NCBI RefSeq assembly: GCF_014633365.1 | Contig: NC_068343.1 | Span: 29,729,307 to 29,793,306, forward strand | Reading direction: 5' to 3' | DNA from: Diospyros lotus | Lineage: Eukaryota > Streptophyta > Magnoliopsida > Ericales > Ebenaceae | DNA: 64,000 nt | Part shown: positions 31,081 to 44,280 of the stretch, one piece after another | Layout of the letters: each line of letters starts with the position of its first letter | Numbering within the stretch: the first letter of the stretch is position 1 | The notes under the pieces: generated by a model | Told to the model about the DNA's origin: nothing | What the model saw: the letters and a program-made list of their open reading frames with translations, nothing else | Databases searched by the model: none | Program-made: the position numbers and the translations under genes

Positions 31081-33331
31081 TGTAACGCCCCACTTTCTCG
31101 AAGCGTGCGTTAACTCGAAATTTTGGGAATATCTTTTTTTTTTTTCACAACATATACTCAACATAAATCAACATACGCATAGCATAAATCAAAACCTCGA
31201 CAATCCTGATCCACTATCTCAGCATATTAACTTAAAAAAATAAGCTAAGACCGGTCATAACATCACATCAGCGGAAGCATAATCGAAATCTCGAAAATAC
31301 ATAATCGAATTCACTTTATTCATACTATAGAATTCGAAACATCGTTTGACATGATATCTTCAAAACAAAATACATCAAGTCTCATTTCTCAACAACAACT
31401 ACTAACACCTCGAGCATAACAAAATATATGCTAACGATTACCTCGATAACCCCTTTTCTTTAGTGCCACTACTTTCACCTGGAACGTTTGAATATTCCAG
31501 TGACATAGTCCAAAATAGATGCTGAATCATCTAAGTGAGAGTTCAAAACATTTTCATGAATTTATGCAAACCATGAAACAAAATTGACATATCTCAACAT
31601 TTCTTAGTCCAAGAGAATCCAGCTTAAGGGAGACAACCTCACGCATGAACCCGAGTATCACCCCCTATCATGTTAGGCATTACGCTCCCACCCAAAAGCA
31701 TTCTGATCTCATCACAACCCTGGCCACAAGATGATCAACACTATCCCTGGGAACCCATGTCCACCTTAGAAACAATGCTACCGCTCAAAGGCCTCCTGGG
31801 TGGTGTTTACTCGCAGCCCCTCCATTTGGGTCCCGTAAGGTGAAGTCTATCTCATCCCCATCTCAATGGGCATTTTCTCTTGGCACGCTTCCCTAGTCCT
31901 ATCACTCTAGTACCTCACACAGGTTGACAACTGACATTCTACATAGATATCACACAAACATGCTAATACTAATATCATTAACTATACATCATTTTATGTA
32001 CATAATTTATCACACAAAATTCAATACACATGCATAAAATATTTAGGGACAAACTGCCCTCCTGAAAACAATCATCACAGGTTAAAACTATTCACATGCA
32101 ACACAACCTTTGCAAGTAATCAAATCAAGTTTGAAGTAGACATTTTCACATGCAAAAAAATAGTTTTTCAATTGAACTACTCACAGTAAACCATTCACAT
32201 GCAACAAAACCAATTTTTTCGGTAGAACCACTCACATTCGATAATTTCAGAATGCCTCGATTAGCGTGCACAACTTCAATTTTCGTGCCAACCTTGAACT
32301 TCACACAAGTCACTTTACCTCAAGCATCAAAGCACCCTAATCATTATATTCATTTCAATAAACATCAGAACCCTAATTTTCCTTAATTTCCTCACATTTT
32401 CTTCATTTTCTCCCATTTTTCCTTACTAATATTCCAAAATAAATATCTCCTCAAACCTTTTTCCCAATATTTTTACACAACAATTCCTAAAATAATATTC
32501 TAAGCATAATATAAAAAAAAGGAAAATAACTCACTTGCACGCGCCCCCATGCGCTTGGCACGTGAACTGCTCGTAGCAGCCGCGCGTGAAGGCCACACTC
32601 CAGTTTTCTTCTCCGATGACGGCACACTGGCAACAAAATATCTTTACACCTTGAGAATCCTCTTTTCAAGTCGATCTCGATGCCACCTCTTACTTCCCGA
32701 AACGAGCACCAGAAGGCTTTCAACTGGCCAGCCAAAGCCTCAGCCTCATCGCCTGCCTCCCATCTCCAGCCAAGCTTCGAATTCCCCTCAAACGCACATA
32801 AAAACGCACCAAACTCTCTAGAAACCTTCCTCAGCTCATGGGAAAATAAAGACCTATGGTTTCATCCCTCAATTCATTCGCTAACCCTCTCGATTTAAAG
32901 CTCCAATTTTGTAAACTTTTGGTCAAGCCCTAGCTCTATTTATAGGCAAAATCAACCCTCCAATTGGTCATGATTTCCTTACCCGATGCCTCAAATGCTT
33001 CACCCATCCCTTAGGTGACCCAAAACTATCGACAATCGGCCTTGAATGACCGATTATAGGCTGCGACTAATTGACCAAGACATGGTCGGAAAACTCAAAA
33101 ATCCGGCCACCTTCATGCTCGTTGTCGATCTAGCTTGGGTCCTCAAGCTCCCTCGAGCTCTCTGTGGTCAGAATCGCCGATCGATGGAAGCCAGACCTGC
33201 TGGTCGACCATGGCAGTGCACATTTTCAGCTTATTGCACTTCCCCCCCCCCCCCAAATTTTGACTTTTTGCATTTGCCCCTTTTTCTCAAGCCCCTAATC
33301 TTTCCATTCCAAATTGACCCTCAAAATGTTG
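31081..33331 (-). mobile_element. Tekay-like LTR, diverged and truncated
   Basis: It begins TGTAACGCCCCAC and shares, in the same orientation, AACTCGAAATTTTGGGAATAT and CTGGAACGTTTGAATATTCC-type blocks with the 41981 LTR. 32530-32830 is the GC-richer transcript-leader part. The end near 33331 lacks the expected TATTA(C/T)A terminus, so the LTR is truncated. No coding region is attached. Confidence 0.65.
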
Positions 33332-33339
33332 GATAAACC

Positions 33340-33441
33340 ACAATAAAAAACATATTTTGCGGCAGTTGAAAAACCGTAGCAAAATACCATGTTTTGCTAT
33401 GGTTTTCAAAACTGTCACAAAAAACCCATTTTTTTTTAGTG
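33340..33441. mobile_element. CACTA-type terminal fragment with hairpin
   Basis: On the minus strand it starts CACTAAAAAAAAATGGG at 33441, followed by a subterminal hairpin (TTTTGCTATGGTTTTCAA paired with TTGAAAAACCGTAGCAAAA). Such GCTACGGTTTT-type palindromes are typical next to CACTA termini. The partner end was not found. Confidence 0.6.
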
Positions 33442-34860
33442 TTTGGTTGTTAGATCTTGGTTTTTAGGTATGTGGGTCGATGGGGATAAGGGTGTCGGGT
33501 GGTTGCCTCTGTTCGTAGGAAACCACCGTTCACGGTGGCGACTGCTAATGCGTTTTTTTAGTTTCGGCCAAAAATTAAAAATCAGATTTATGAAAATTCA
33601 GCCGTTAAATCTGACCTATTTTTGTGTATGTTAACCCCGTGGGCTTGGCGTTTCTAATGGTAGGCTCTGATCGTGGGAATCTCTAGTCGATAGTGGTCGC
33701 CGATGGCCTCTGGTGGCAGCAGTTGTGGCTGGTTTAGGTTGTTTCTAGGGTTGGCCAAGTTGGTAGGACCTAGCTAGTTCATGGGACAGTCCAATGTGTT
33801 TGGGGCTAGGGCTGGCTCGGTTGTGGCAATCTTTAGGTCGGTCCAAAACCCAATCTATTGCCCCGTTTAACCCTAGTCGTCCACTTTTTCGTTAGTTAGT
33901 TGGGATAGACATTTTGGATCTTGTATTTATTTTTTTCTCATGTGATTTAATAACTTTGTTAGGTGACTTTAACGCGCCTCAGTCAAGAGGTGCTTCAAAT
34001 TGTATTATGGTGATAATTGTTGCATTCATATCTCCAATCATCCTAGTATTTTATGTATACTATTCATGATTTCATTCTTTAATTGCATTTGGGAAACTAG
34101 AATCCATTTTGTCTGATTTGTGCGTATTTACACTTATGGTTGATTGCATTTCTTTTAATTTGCATTTGGAAAAAAAAAGTATGATTCATGTTGTTGTGGA
34201 GTGTGAATGTTGATACTTATATGTGGTATATTGTATGTGGCACTTGTTAATACTAAATGATAGTATAAAATATGTGTTAAATAGAGTAAGTCGTCAAAAC
34301 CTTGTATTGCTAATTACAGTCAGTGTTCTAAATCGTGGTAGACGTTAGTTGAGTGCCAGATTGGAGTCTAGCGTCAGATTGTTTTTTTTTTTGTTTTTTA
34401 ATTTGTGATATATATAAACAGATTATATATATAATATAAGTTTATATATATATATAACTTAAAAAAAAGTTTATATATATAAATTATAAACTGATAAGTT
34501 TAATATTATATATATAAACGGGTGATGGCTATTACTGGATGGCGGAGGAAGAACAGCCACGAGAGAGACATCTGTCGGCGACGACTAAGGGGCCAAGAGA
34601 GAAGACTAGCGACGTTGGTGGCGTCGGAGAGAGCTTTTGAAGAGGCAATTGACGATGGCGGCGTGTGATGAGAGAGGCTGAGACAAAAAGGGAAACTGGT
34701 GACGACGACTCCACAAAAGACGGTCGGCGGCGATGTGTGAGAGAGAGAAGGGGAAAGCAAGGAGAGAAAGAAAGGATAAGAGGAAACAAAAAACTTAACA
34801 TACAAAATGGATTAGAGCCTAGGTGGTTCAGGCTCAATACCGATTAATTAGACTGGCACC
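33442..34860. other. Spacer, no gene recognised
   Basis: 33450-33900 is G/T-rich and 34384-34520 is a (TA)n-rich microsatellite. 34520-34800 is GA-rich (CT-rich on the minus strand, giving Ser/Leu-rich open frames without family features). Confidence 0.4.
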
Positions 34861-34877
34861 TAAGGGGCAATGAGAAT

Positions 34878-35045
34878 ATGGAAGTTGATGCACTCAAGCA
34901 AGATGAAGTTGCCCATGCACTCGTGGCTGCTAGTACACTTGGCTGCACAAATCCAGAAATTGACACCATAGAAGATGCTCCAAAGGAACTGGACATGGAT
35001 CATTACGATGAAGAGGATGATGATATATTCGCATTTAACTGCACT
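34878..35045 (+). pseudogene. PWP1-like (periodic tryptophan protein 1) N-terminal fragment
   Basis: The reading frame MEVDALKQDEVAHALVAAST, then ELDMDHYDEEDDDIFAF, resembles the acidic N-terminal region of plant PWP1, a WD40 protein of nucleolar/ribosome biogenesis function, just before its first WD repeat. The frame then runs into AT-rich DNA with no WD repeats. The match is from memory of the family's wording and should be checked by search. Confidence 0.5.
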
Positions 35046-35187
35046 TATTGTTATTATTATATCATTATTATATTTTTATTTCAACATAGGCAATGTCCTA
35101 CGCTACTTCTCTATATTTTATCAAGGTAGAGATGCGACTATATTGAAAAGCTGGTTGCAGACCTAGCTTAAGGACAAAATCATAAAA

Positions 35188-36166
35188 TTATGACACTATT
35201 ATTATAAAAATAAATAAAAAATTAAACTGAATCTTAATAATTTTTTAAATGAACCGTTTCATCTATACTATAATTTCATCTACACTTCATACATACATAC
35301 ATGTCCACACAATCTATAAAAAAAGGTGTGTGTATATATTCGTAAAACATTCAATATTGGACCATTCTGTCCTTATATATTTTTATTTTTGTCAATAATA
35401 CCCATTTTAATCTTATTAATTTAAACATATATTATGAAAACGGTTCATTCGTATTTAGAAAAGAAAAAAAAATTGAATTTCTTTCTCTACTTTTTTTTTT
35501 AATGCAACTCAAAACTTACACACATAAATTGACTTCAACTTTGTACATCCCAATTATGCCATGATTTTTCAATTCCTTGATTATTTCATTTCATTATCAT
35601 TATTATTTTTATTTTTGGTATTTTCACAACACAACAAATACTTTTAACCTGTGGCCAAATAATGCCAAAATACCACGCACATAAAATTTATGACAACATA
35701 TTCTAGACCCATTAATCGGTCATTACAATTTTTCCCCCTTTAAAAGAATTTGGTCTCCTAAATTTGTACCTGATCATTCAAATAAATGGGGGTAGAGATG
35801 CCTCATCTCTTTCTCTCGCTCCCATATAGTCTTTTCTGGAAATGCCATTGTCACTTAACTTTTATAAAAGGGATTGTTATGTTCTTCAATACTTTTTCTT
35901 TTTGTTCTAAAATACACATGGGTAGTTCTTCATAGGGTACATCCTCTCTGACCTCCATGAATTCATAATCAATAATGTACTGAGGGTTCGGCACATATTT
36001 TCTTAACAGCGACACGTAGAAAACGTTATGAACTCTTGTCAGTTGAGGAGGTAAAGTTAGTCAGTAAACTAAATATCCCACCTGTTTTAATATCTCAAAT
36101 AGACCAATCTATCGAGGATTGAGTTTCCCTGAAATAACAAATCTACACATACCCTTTATGGGCATC
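35188..36166 (-). mobile_element. gypsy family-X remnant: LTR piece plus pol tail (uninterrupted site)
   Basis: 35188-35727 is an LTR piece ending (plus reading) CGGTCATTACA, followed by a polypurine tract (35728-35742 in complement) and then a broken pol C-terminus to 36166. That pol tail matches 53040-53450. At 35448 its sequence runs straight from the block shared with 39057-39311 into the block shared with 52718-53050. It is therefore the pre-insertion version of the site occupied by gag-only copy C. A new LTR begins at 36167. Confidence 0.72.
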
Positions 36167-38290
36167 TGTAGCGGCCCTCTCCCGGATAATCCCGCTAGCA
36201 TAGGAAAATCCGAAAGGAAGTCGTCACATAAATGGATACAGAAATAATAACTCAAATTAAACATCAGCTAAACTTTTTTTACTTGCTCACTGATCATCAG
36301 GAGCCAAAAGCAAACATTTCCAATGGCAATTTGACTTACACAAATCTTTAGGCTCAAAAGTCATACAGTCAAAATGTAAAGGCAAATATCATTTACAAAA
36401 TAAATCTCACTCTACATGCCCTCAAAACGAATCACTCCCATGAACCTTTTCAGCTGGGATATCTTTGTACACAACTAGACCCGGGCTCTAGCCTTACTGG
36501 ACTCGCCCTCAGCAATTTCTTTTCCCTTACCTGGAATGACAGAAATAAACAAGGTGAGCCACAAGGCTCAGCAAGTATGTATAATAACAAATGAAGCAAT
36601 AGAGTCAAGGCATGGATAACCAAAGTGGAATAGACCCGACTTCCCATATATGAGTAGCATTTCCCATTAGAACCCATCACTTTTATCGCTCCCATGCCAT
36701 TGTCATTATGCATTTTATGCATTATTTCATTTTCATGAATATATAAAATTCCCATGCAACATATCGGCCCTCAAGGCCTTTTATTCACATGCATGCATAC
36801 ATATACATAAAAAAATCATTTAGCCATTCACTTGGCTTGAGCATTGCCTACAGGGTTTATAGCCACCTTACCCGCGTCAGGAGCTCTTTAGGATATCCTT
36901 TCTCATCCGCGGTACATAGCCGCCGCGCAAAATAATATGTGCGCAAATTTTAATACCATGCAATGCTTATGTAGATTTCAAATGGACATATCAAACATGC
37001 TTCATTATTAGCAATGTTCTCTTCATTATCATCATGATTTTCATTTTTATTTCCCCCCATTAATTGACTTCCCCATTTTTGGAACACTTACATATCTACG
37101 AGATGATTTTTGAAGCCAGCTAAACATCATAAGAGTTTTGGGGAAGAATTGCAAACTTTAGAAAAGAGTCGGACCCAAGGGATATGTTTAACACATTCTG
37201 TTGGTTGACCGAATAAAAGAGTTAGTCAACCGACTGAAGACTTGGTCGACTGATGAAGAAGACTTGGTCGACTAACTAGGAACTTGGTCAACCGATTAAA
37301 AACACTTGGTCGACTAACAGAAGTTTATATTATCACTTGGTCGACCGACTGAAATCACTTGGTCGACTAACAAAAGTTGAAGTTCTCACTTGGTCGACTA
37401 ACCTAAACACTTGGTCGACTAACAAAAGCTGAATTTCTCACTTGGTCAACCGACTAAAACACTTGGTCGACCGATTGAACATTTGATCGACTAACAGAAA
37501 GCAAAACATATACTTGGTCGACCAACAAAAATACTTGGTCGACTGATTAGAAGGCAAAACATGTACTTGGTCGACCGATAGAAAAACTTGGTCGACTAAT
37601 CAGAGAACGAAACACTTACTTAGTCGACTGATAGGACCAACTGAAGAACAAAACACATACTTGGTCGACCAACAGAGGCCTGAAACTTAAAAATAACATC
37701 GATAACTCACAAAACTCAACCTCCCAAGCAAGATACATCAAATCTTGCTTCTCTAACATTCCTAATCAATCAAGTGTCATTCCTTTGAGAATCTAGGGTA
37801 AACTAAACCCTAAAGAAAACTCACAAAAATGACCGAAGAGAAAAAGAACCCAAAACTTGCATTAACAAGAAAGAAATCAACGGGAACTTGCAATGTGGAA
37901 GAAAATAGAAGATAAACTTGCATAACCAAAAAGAGATGCAAGAAGAATTTGCCTTAATGATGCTTGGTCCAAAGAGAAGAACAACCAGCTGCAACTTCCC
38001 ACTTAAGCTTCAATGGAGATTGAAAATGGAAGAAGAAGAAGAAGTGGACGATCGAGAGAGGAGAGAGGAAAAAGGGAAGGGACATGGAAAAGCAAGAGGT
38101 ATGGGGGAGGAATGGCCGCCCATCAGCCTTCCACCCACTTCCTAGGCCAATTTACCACCTTGCCCCTCTCCTTTGCACACACACCACAAGCCATTAAACC
38201 TATTTTGGACTTTTACCTCTTTTCTTTTCTTTTTCATTTTCATTGTAGAAAAAATAAGCACAATATTAATTGTCAATGGCATTATTAGTA
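36167..38290 (-). mobile_element. gypsy LTR (family W) carrying a GTCGAC minisatellite
   Basis: The left edge TGTAGCGGCCCTCTCC breaks the X pol tail cleanly. On the minus strand 36530-36590 reads TTGCTGAGCC, GGCTCACC and CATTCCAGGTAAGG, the sense-strand pattern of plant gypsy LTR leaders, so orientation is minus. The right edge is indistinct (about 38290) and no partner LTR is seen, so it is a truncated or solo LTR. Confidence 0.6.
37199..37680. repeat. ACTTGGTCGAC(T/C) minisatellite
   Basis: About 20 degenerate units of 20-32 bp alternate CACTTGGTCGACTAACAGAA with CTTGGTCGACCGACTGAA. I count thirteen exact GGTCGAC cores plus near variants (GGTCAAC, GATCGAC, AGTCGAC). Unlike a CRISPR array, the units drift and there are no unique spacers of fixed length. 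Confidence 0.85.
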
Positions 38291-38520
38291 TTTATGGAAA
38301 AGTAAACCTTTTCCATAAATATTATTTTTCATGAGCACAATATTATTTTTCTTGTTGCCACCGTAATCTGAGTTCTATTTCATGAGCCCAATGTAATAGG
38401 GTAGGGTGAACTTCTAATGTATATTTTGTTAAAGATTTGAGTTCTTTGAATTAAAATGTTTGGATGAATTATGAAGCATGAGTGAGTGAGTGAGTGAGAG
38501 AGTACAGGAAGGAAACATAG
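38291..38520. other. AT-rich spacer
   Basis: It contains a short palindrome (GGAAAAGTAAACCTTTTCC, 38296-38314) and a GAGTGAGTGAGTGAG run (38481-38502). No gene is seen. Confidence 0.4.
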
Positions 38521-39311
38521 TTAATATGAAAATGGTAAGGAAATTAAGGAAGACTACATTACAACTGCTCCAACCACAATGATCTTAATAATTAAAATTC
38601 AATATTTTAATATGATAATGATATATTTTGAAATGAAAATTAAAATTCTACACTAGCTATTCTTTCTCTTTCATTAAAATTCAATATTTTAATGAAAGAG
38701 AAAAAAAGACTCGTATTTTACACATTTAAAATATCACTATCACTAGCTACTATATATATAAAAAGTGGCGGTAATTAAGCATGTAAGACTTTTGATTTCT
38801 CATTTTGGTCCCAATGCGCGCCTTATATCCAATTAATATTTCTAATTTAAATATTTAGTACATTAATTAATGTGTTTAACGAATGTTAATTTCTCCTCCA
38901 ATAACTGATGCATTTAAAAGTTGAGAATGGCCATTTTGAAATTTACTCACGTTTTCTTTGGGTAATAAGAAAAGAAGAAAAAATTAAAATTCTAGGGTTC
39001 ATTGCATTTAATCTAAATAATGGGTAAAAAGTGATTGGTTTAATAGTACGTAGTTGGTTATTATAAAAATAAATAAAAAATTAAGCTGAATCTTAATAAT
39101 TTTTTAAATGGACCGTTTCATATCTATACTATAATTTCATCTACACTTCATATATACATGCAAATCCACACAATCTATAAAAAAAGTGTGTGTATATGTT
39201 TGTAAAACATTCAATATTGGACCATTCTGTTCTTATATATTTTTATTTTTGTTAATAATACCCATTTTAATCTTATTAATTTGAATATATATTATGGAAA
39301 CGGTTCTTACA
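38521..39311. repeat. gypsy family-X LTR, left half, outer layer of the nest
   Basis: Nearly identical to 8526-9354, apart from a small local duplication near 38675-38705. It resumes at 52718 after the inserted gag-only element, as shown by the continuous copy at 35188-35727. Confidence 0.75.
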
Positions 39312-40379
39312 TGTTGTTGCTAAAATACAATAATTAAAATTTATGATGTGGGGTCTACTCGATTTTGGTGTCGGGTGCAGTTAGGTTGTCGCGAGAGAAG
39401 CTACCTCAAGAGTGTTTGCCGCAAAGATGCTCGCCGCACACTTCTTTGTCATAAAGATCTTCCTTCACCGCAAAGTCTTCGCCACAAGCTTTTTTGTCAT
39501 AAAGTTTTTGCCACAAGCTTTCTTGCCACAAGGTCTTCGCCACAAGTTTTTTGCCATAAGGTCTTTGCCACGAGCTCTCGTGCCAGAAGGTCTTCGCCAC
39601 GAGCTCTCTTGCCACAAGGTCTTCGCTATAAGGTTTGGTATTTGCCACAAGTTTCCGCTGCAAGGCTTTAACTCCGCCACAAGGTTTTGCCGTAAGGCTT
39701 TAACTCCACCACAAGTTCTCGCCGCAAGATTTTTCCTTTACCACTAGGTCTCGTCACAAGATTGTGCCTTTGTCGCTAGGTCTCGCCATAAGATTATGCC
39801 TTTGCTGCTAGGATTTTACCTTCGCCACAAGTTTTTAACTCCACCACAAGATCTCGCTGCAAGGATATTGTCTTGTTAACACTTGAAAATGGGTTAGAAG
39901 ACTTGCGGGAATCCTCGCCCGCGATAACCCTCCGATGCCTAAGTTAGTACCGAATCCTAATGACTATTCACGAAAAAAGTAAAGTGCAGTCAAAGTGTCT
40001 AAATTTTACTGAAATTGGAAGCCCACATTAATGTCCTATAGTTGGGTATTTGTATGGCACGATTTTCAAGAATGGCTGGCACTAACACGTGTCGTTTATT
40101 AAATGGGGTTAAATCCAACAAAAATGGGAGATTGCCATGAAGCCACCGTGAGGCTAGCCCTCGCGGCCAACCTAACCTCGCCTCGTGGCAAGCTGGCCCT
40201 TGCGGCCAGCTCACGGCTAGCCTTGCCTCACCCCACGACAAGCTGCCGTAGGCTGGCCAGCATTGCCTCGCGGTAGGCTATCGCAAGGCTAGCCCTGCAC
40301 AGCAAACTTCCAACCGCGCCTTCATTTTTTGAAAAAAAAAAAAAACTTCATTTTTTTCCTCCTATTTTTTCATGGCACA
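39312..40379 (-). repeat. 3' LTR of gag-only copy C
   Basis: 1,068 bp, TGTTGTTGCTAAA to CATGGCACA in plus reading. It contains the CCACAAGG minisatellite (39430-39870) and a GC-rich GCCTCGCGG-type array (40140-40290). The adjacent minus-strand purine tract supports this boundary. Copy B's LTR is almost the same length (1,066 bp). Confidence 0.75.
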
Positions 40380-41410
40380 GCAATTTCTCTCCACTCTTTT
40401 GTTTTATGTTTAGACAAAATTGAAGAGTAAAATGTCAACCAAAGAGCTGGGTCTAACACCTGAACTCAATCAAGGGTTCCAGGATACCCGAAAACCTTAC
40501 ATCGCCTGGAGGCTTAGGTACCAGATTATCTATGGGCAACCAAGCCCTCGAGAGATAGGTTCTGCTGTGGGATTCTTGCCGGGTGCTCGAGCTTGCCGGG
40601 AGGCCTAGGCACCTGATGCACCAAGGAGTAGGGTCTAACTTGGGAGCATAGCATAGGACTCAATCAAGGGATCCCGGTGAGCCTACGGGCACAAGGTTCG
40701 GTGCATCCAGTAATCCTAGGACAGATCATAATGCACTGGCTATTGTGTCCTCCACGTCCATCTTTTAGGGTTAGTCTACCTCAGGGAATCTGGGTTTGGC
40801 CAATGGTTCGGCATGAGATTCCTAGAAGACATTAGAGTTTACCGGGAGACCTAGGCACCAGATCAACCAAGGAGTTGGGTCTAGCCAAAAAGGCACAACA
40901 CCTAACTCAAACGAGAGACCTGGGTGAGTCTGTGGGCATAGGTGTTGAATGTTCTGGTGATCTCGAGCCAACTCGTGGTCATTGGCACCAGATTGCAATT
41001 GAGTGACTCAACTCCGATAAGCGAGATCATGACAGAACTTTCACATGGTTGTTCCATCTCTCTTTACTCCTTACTTGAGCCAGTCTACCTTAGGGGATTT
41101 AGGTTTGGCCAGTGGTCCAGCGCAGAATTCCTACCAGACATCCAAGTTTGCCGAGAGACCTAGGCGCCCGATCAACTAAGGAGTTGGGTCTAGTTGAAAA
41201 GGTATAGCACTGAACTCAAACGAGTGATATGGGTGAGTCTGTGGGCACAGGCATTAGATGTTCAGGTGATCCCAAGCTAGCTTGTGGTCATTGGCACTAG
41301 ATTGCCATTAGGTGACTTGACCTTCAGGAACGGGCTCATGTTAGAGCTGTCATGTGATCGCTTCACCTTTTTTTCGCCTTCTTAAGGCTAGTCTACCTTA
41401 GGAAATCTAA

Positions 41411-41975
41411 CATTTAAAGTGGGTCATTTAAAATATTCAACTGTTCGAATGATCGTATATGTCCTGCTTTTAATTCAGTGAACAACTGCTGAGCTTGTCC
41501 TACAAGGGAGAGTGGGAAAGCCTTGCACTTAGTGACCTCATTCCATCCATGTAACACGACCACTGCAACAAAGTATTGTAAGTGCTTCTCGAGGTCCTCC
41601 CTTCCTGAGTATACTGAAAACTGTGACAATTTGAACCCTGGTTGCTTTGGTTTCCTTTGGAGTTCCTTAGATAGAGGAAACCCTATCAGGGGAGTTACAT
41701 CTGGCACCATCGTTACCAGTTTCTGCTCTAGCACCACTTCTATGAGGCATTTGATGTTAGACGCACTGAGTGTTTTATGTTCTGCTTCATTTTGGCAAAG
41801 AGATGGGTCATAAGGGACTCTAGAGTAGGTGTTTTCTGTTGTCTCTTTATACATGTGAGTTTTTCTTTTCCCCTGCCATATTTCCTTCTCAATCTATTAT
41901 TTCTTAGACTTGGTTATTCAACCCTAGAGTTTTGATTCTTATCTTCTGCTGAGGGGTCCTTAGAGGGTTGTCTTG
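41411..41975 (-). pseudogene. gag: gag, C-terminal half, copy C
   Basis: The 41414-41854 frame (146 codons) contains YSGREDLEKHLQYF, LHGWNEVTKC, LSLVGQAQQLF and HIRSFEQL, the retrotransposon gag capsid core. It stops soon after, because an internal deletion shared with copy B removed the region that copy A still has (about 7000-7560). The other half lies across the Tekay insertion at 51231-51798. Confidence 0.78.
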
Positions 41976-41980
41976 GGATC
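41976..41980. other. Target-site duplication (left) of the Tekay element
   Basis: GGATC here is repeated at 51226-51230. The uninterrupted copy A has a single GGATC at the same point of gag (about 8050). Confidence 0.9.
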
Positions 41981-44167
41981 TGTAACACCCCAAATTTCTT
42001 GAGCGTGTTATAACTTAGGATTTCGGGAATATAGAATTTTTCATATCTCAATAGCTGTCATACATCACACAACATCCCAAAAACCCTAATTTTCACCTTC
42101 TCAGCTTACAAACCCAATTATTGAATAGCTAAGACAGGCATTAAAATTTCAAATGCGGAAGCTAGATCGAACCTGATATGGTTCATAACCATAATGCTTT
42201 ATTTATCATAAAATTGTTCAAGACGTTTACAAAATGAATTACATGGACATCATCTCTCGCAAGATATAACTGATCGTCTTAAACATATCCAAGACACACA
42301 TAGGTTCACATATAAATGAAAATATTCTAAACATGCTATAAACAACAAATTAAACTATTCTTCAACTACCTCCTTTCCCTTAGAGCCGCTCGTCGAACCT
42401 AGAACGTTTGAATATTCCAGGGACATAGTCCAATTAGAAGATCAATCTTCTAGTAAGAAACTCCAAAAACAGTTTATATCGATGCATGGTCAAGTATAAA
42501 ATGTATGAGAAGACAACGAGAACTACTCCGAAGTGCCTCGTGAACACGTTAGCCTCCTCCAACGAGAGCTTTTTCAATGCCGCACGCATAGCGCCTCTCG
42601 AGAGGTCCCTAACCATGTCACTTTGGCCTGACTTCATAGCACTCATGCAAGCACCACATCCGTTGTTCCTTAGGCTCACAGTCTTCCTCACGAGAGCTTT
42701 CTCGATGGCGCACGCATAGCGCCTCTCGGGGGATATCCAACTTTTGCCCTCGGCCAACAACAAATAGGTACAATAGTATGACCACACGAATTTTATAAAT
42801 GCAACAATTAAAAAGCCAATAGCATATAATTTTCAAAAAAATACTTTTCATATATGCATCATGATTTCACGTAAGAGAATAACAAGCGTTTATGTGTAAG
42901 AACTTCACGAAACACGTCTCATGCAATAGAAGTCACTCAAAAGAGAATAAAAAATAGGATTTGGAGTATAGGAGTCTCACCTTGTTGGTTTATCTCTTCG
43001 ACGGTATAATTTCACAACAAACGGCCTAGGTTTCTGCAGAAAATACACGTTTCGGTAAACCTAAACCCAAATATTTTTATACATGATTGAAGGGTATTAA
43101 ATTATGGGCATAACTGAAACATTTCATGGAAAAAGGACCCCTCACACACCCTCACGTGCCCCAAGAAGGCTAGCCACGCGCCCTCACGCGCAGTTATTAT
43201 CTAGCGCGTGTATCTCATGCGCTGCACAACAGTCTCGGACTGCTTCACCTCGGGTTGGTATTTCGACCATAATTTCCTTATTTTAACTCTGATTCGACCT
43301 CCATTTGAACCTACACGACCCTATCTTCCCCCTCTACAAGATTATCAAAAAAAAAAAATAGACTTATCTCGCTTTTTTGCTGACTGATTTTGGCGAATTC
43401 CGGCGAAGGCTCGCAACTCCGACGAGGCTCGTTCTCCGCCGCTTCTTCGCCGCTTTCTTCCAACCTTCTTACCGAACTCCCTTCTCTCTTTCTAGAGCAA
43501 GCTCCTCCTCTTAGAGTGCTTCACTCCTCAAACTTGGTTGGAATGATTTGAGAAGAACCCATGGTGCCTTTTTATAAATTTCTTCAACCAATCACATTAT
43601 GCCACTTGTCAAAATCTTAGCTATGGACTCCAAAGACTCAAACCCATAATTGAGTGGCTTTTGAAATCCAAAACTAGAATGAATTGATCTTTTGAAATCC
43701 AAGCTAAAACCCAAAACTTCTTTCAAATAACACTTTGGCCCTTATTTCAAGTCCTCAACTTCAATATTTTACCTCATAAGCTCTTAATTTTATCCTTATT
43801 TCGTTTGGATAATTCTCTAATTACAATTACACCCTCAAACATCAAATTTATTGATATACTTAAAATTCCAAAATTAATAACTCAAAATTACTCAATATAT
43901 ACGATTTTTCGGAAGCCCCTTACCATCATTCGATCTTTTTAGGCTACAACTTAGCTTAACTGAAAACCATTTCTGTTTTGATTTCTTTCGGTGTCATAAA
44001 TCTCGCCTCGAGACGCTCGTCAAAAATATATCTTTAACCTTAGGTATCTAAGCTCTAGGGTACTCCCTACGACTGATTCGATCACCCGTTGCCAATTCAA
44101 ACATATTTTTTGTATTTTAAACTCACTTAAAATTCGTGGCATCTTCACAAAAATATGGGGTATTATA
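41981..44167 (-). repeat. 3' LTR of T3
   Basis: 2,187 bp, TGTAACACCCC to GGGGTATTATA in plus reading. A minus-strand TATA box (TTTATAAAAAGG) lies at 43578-43567. An internal duplication (about 42550-42600 and 42690-42730) repeats CGAGAGCTTT.TC.ATGGCGCACGCATAGCGCCTCTCG-like blocks. The polypurine tract is just right of the LTR (44168-44185). Confidence 0.92.
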
Positions 44168-44280
44168 TTCTCCCCTCCTTAAAAGAATTTCGTCCTCGAA
44201 ATTTGAAACATACTCAACATTATTGAATGTTAAATAATTATTGCATTCTGAAATACAATTTCTAGAAGAAAAAATAAAAA

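Noticed and set aside
37199..37680. CRISPR-like array of repeated GTCGAC units
   Set aside because: Units drift, spacing is irregular, there are no unique spacers and no cas genes, and the context is a plant LTR.
42434..42787. Minus-strand frame of 117 codons (and its twin at 49495-49848)
   Set aside because: Both lie at the same position in the two T3 LTRs and overlap an internal LTR duplication, with another open frame on the opposite strand. It is LTR sequence, not a host gene.
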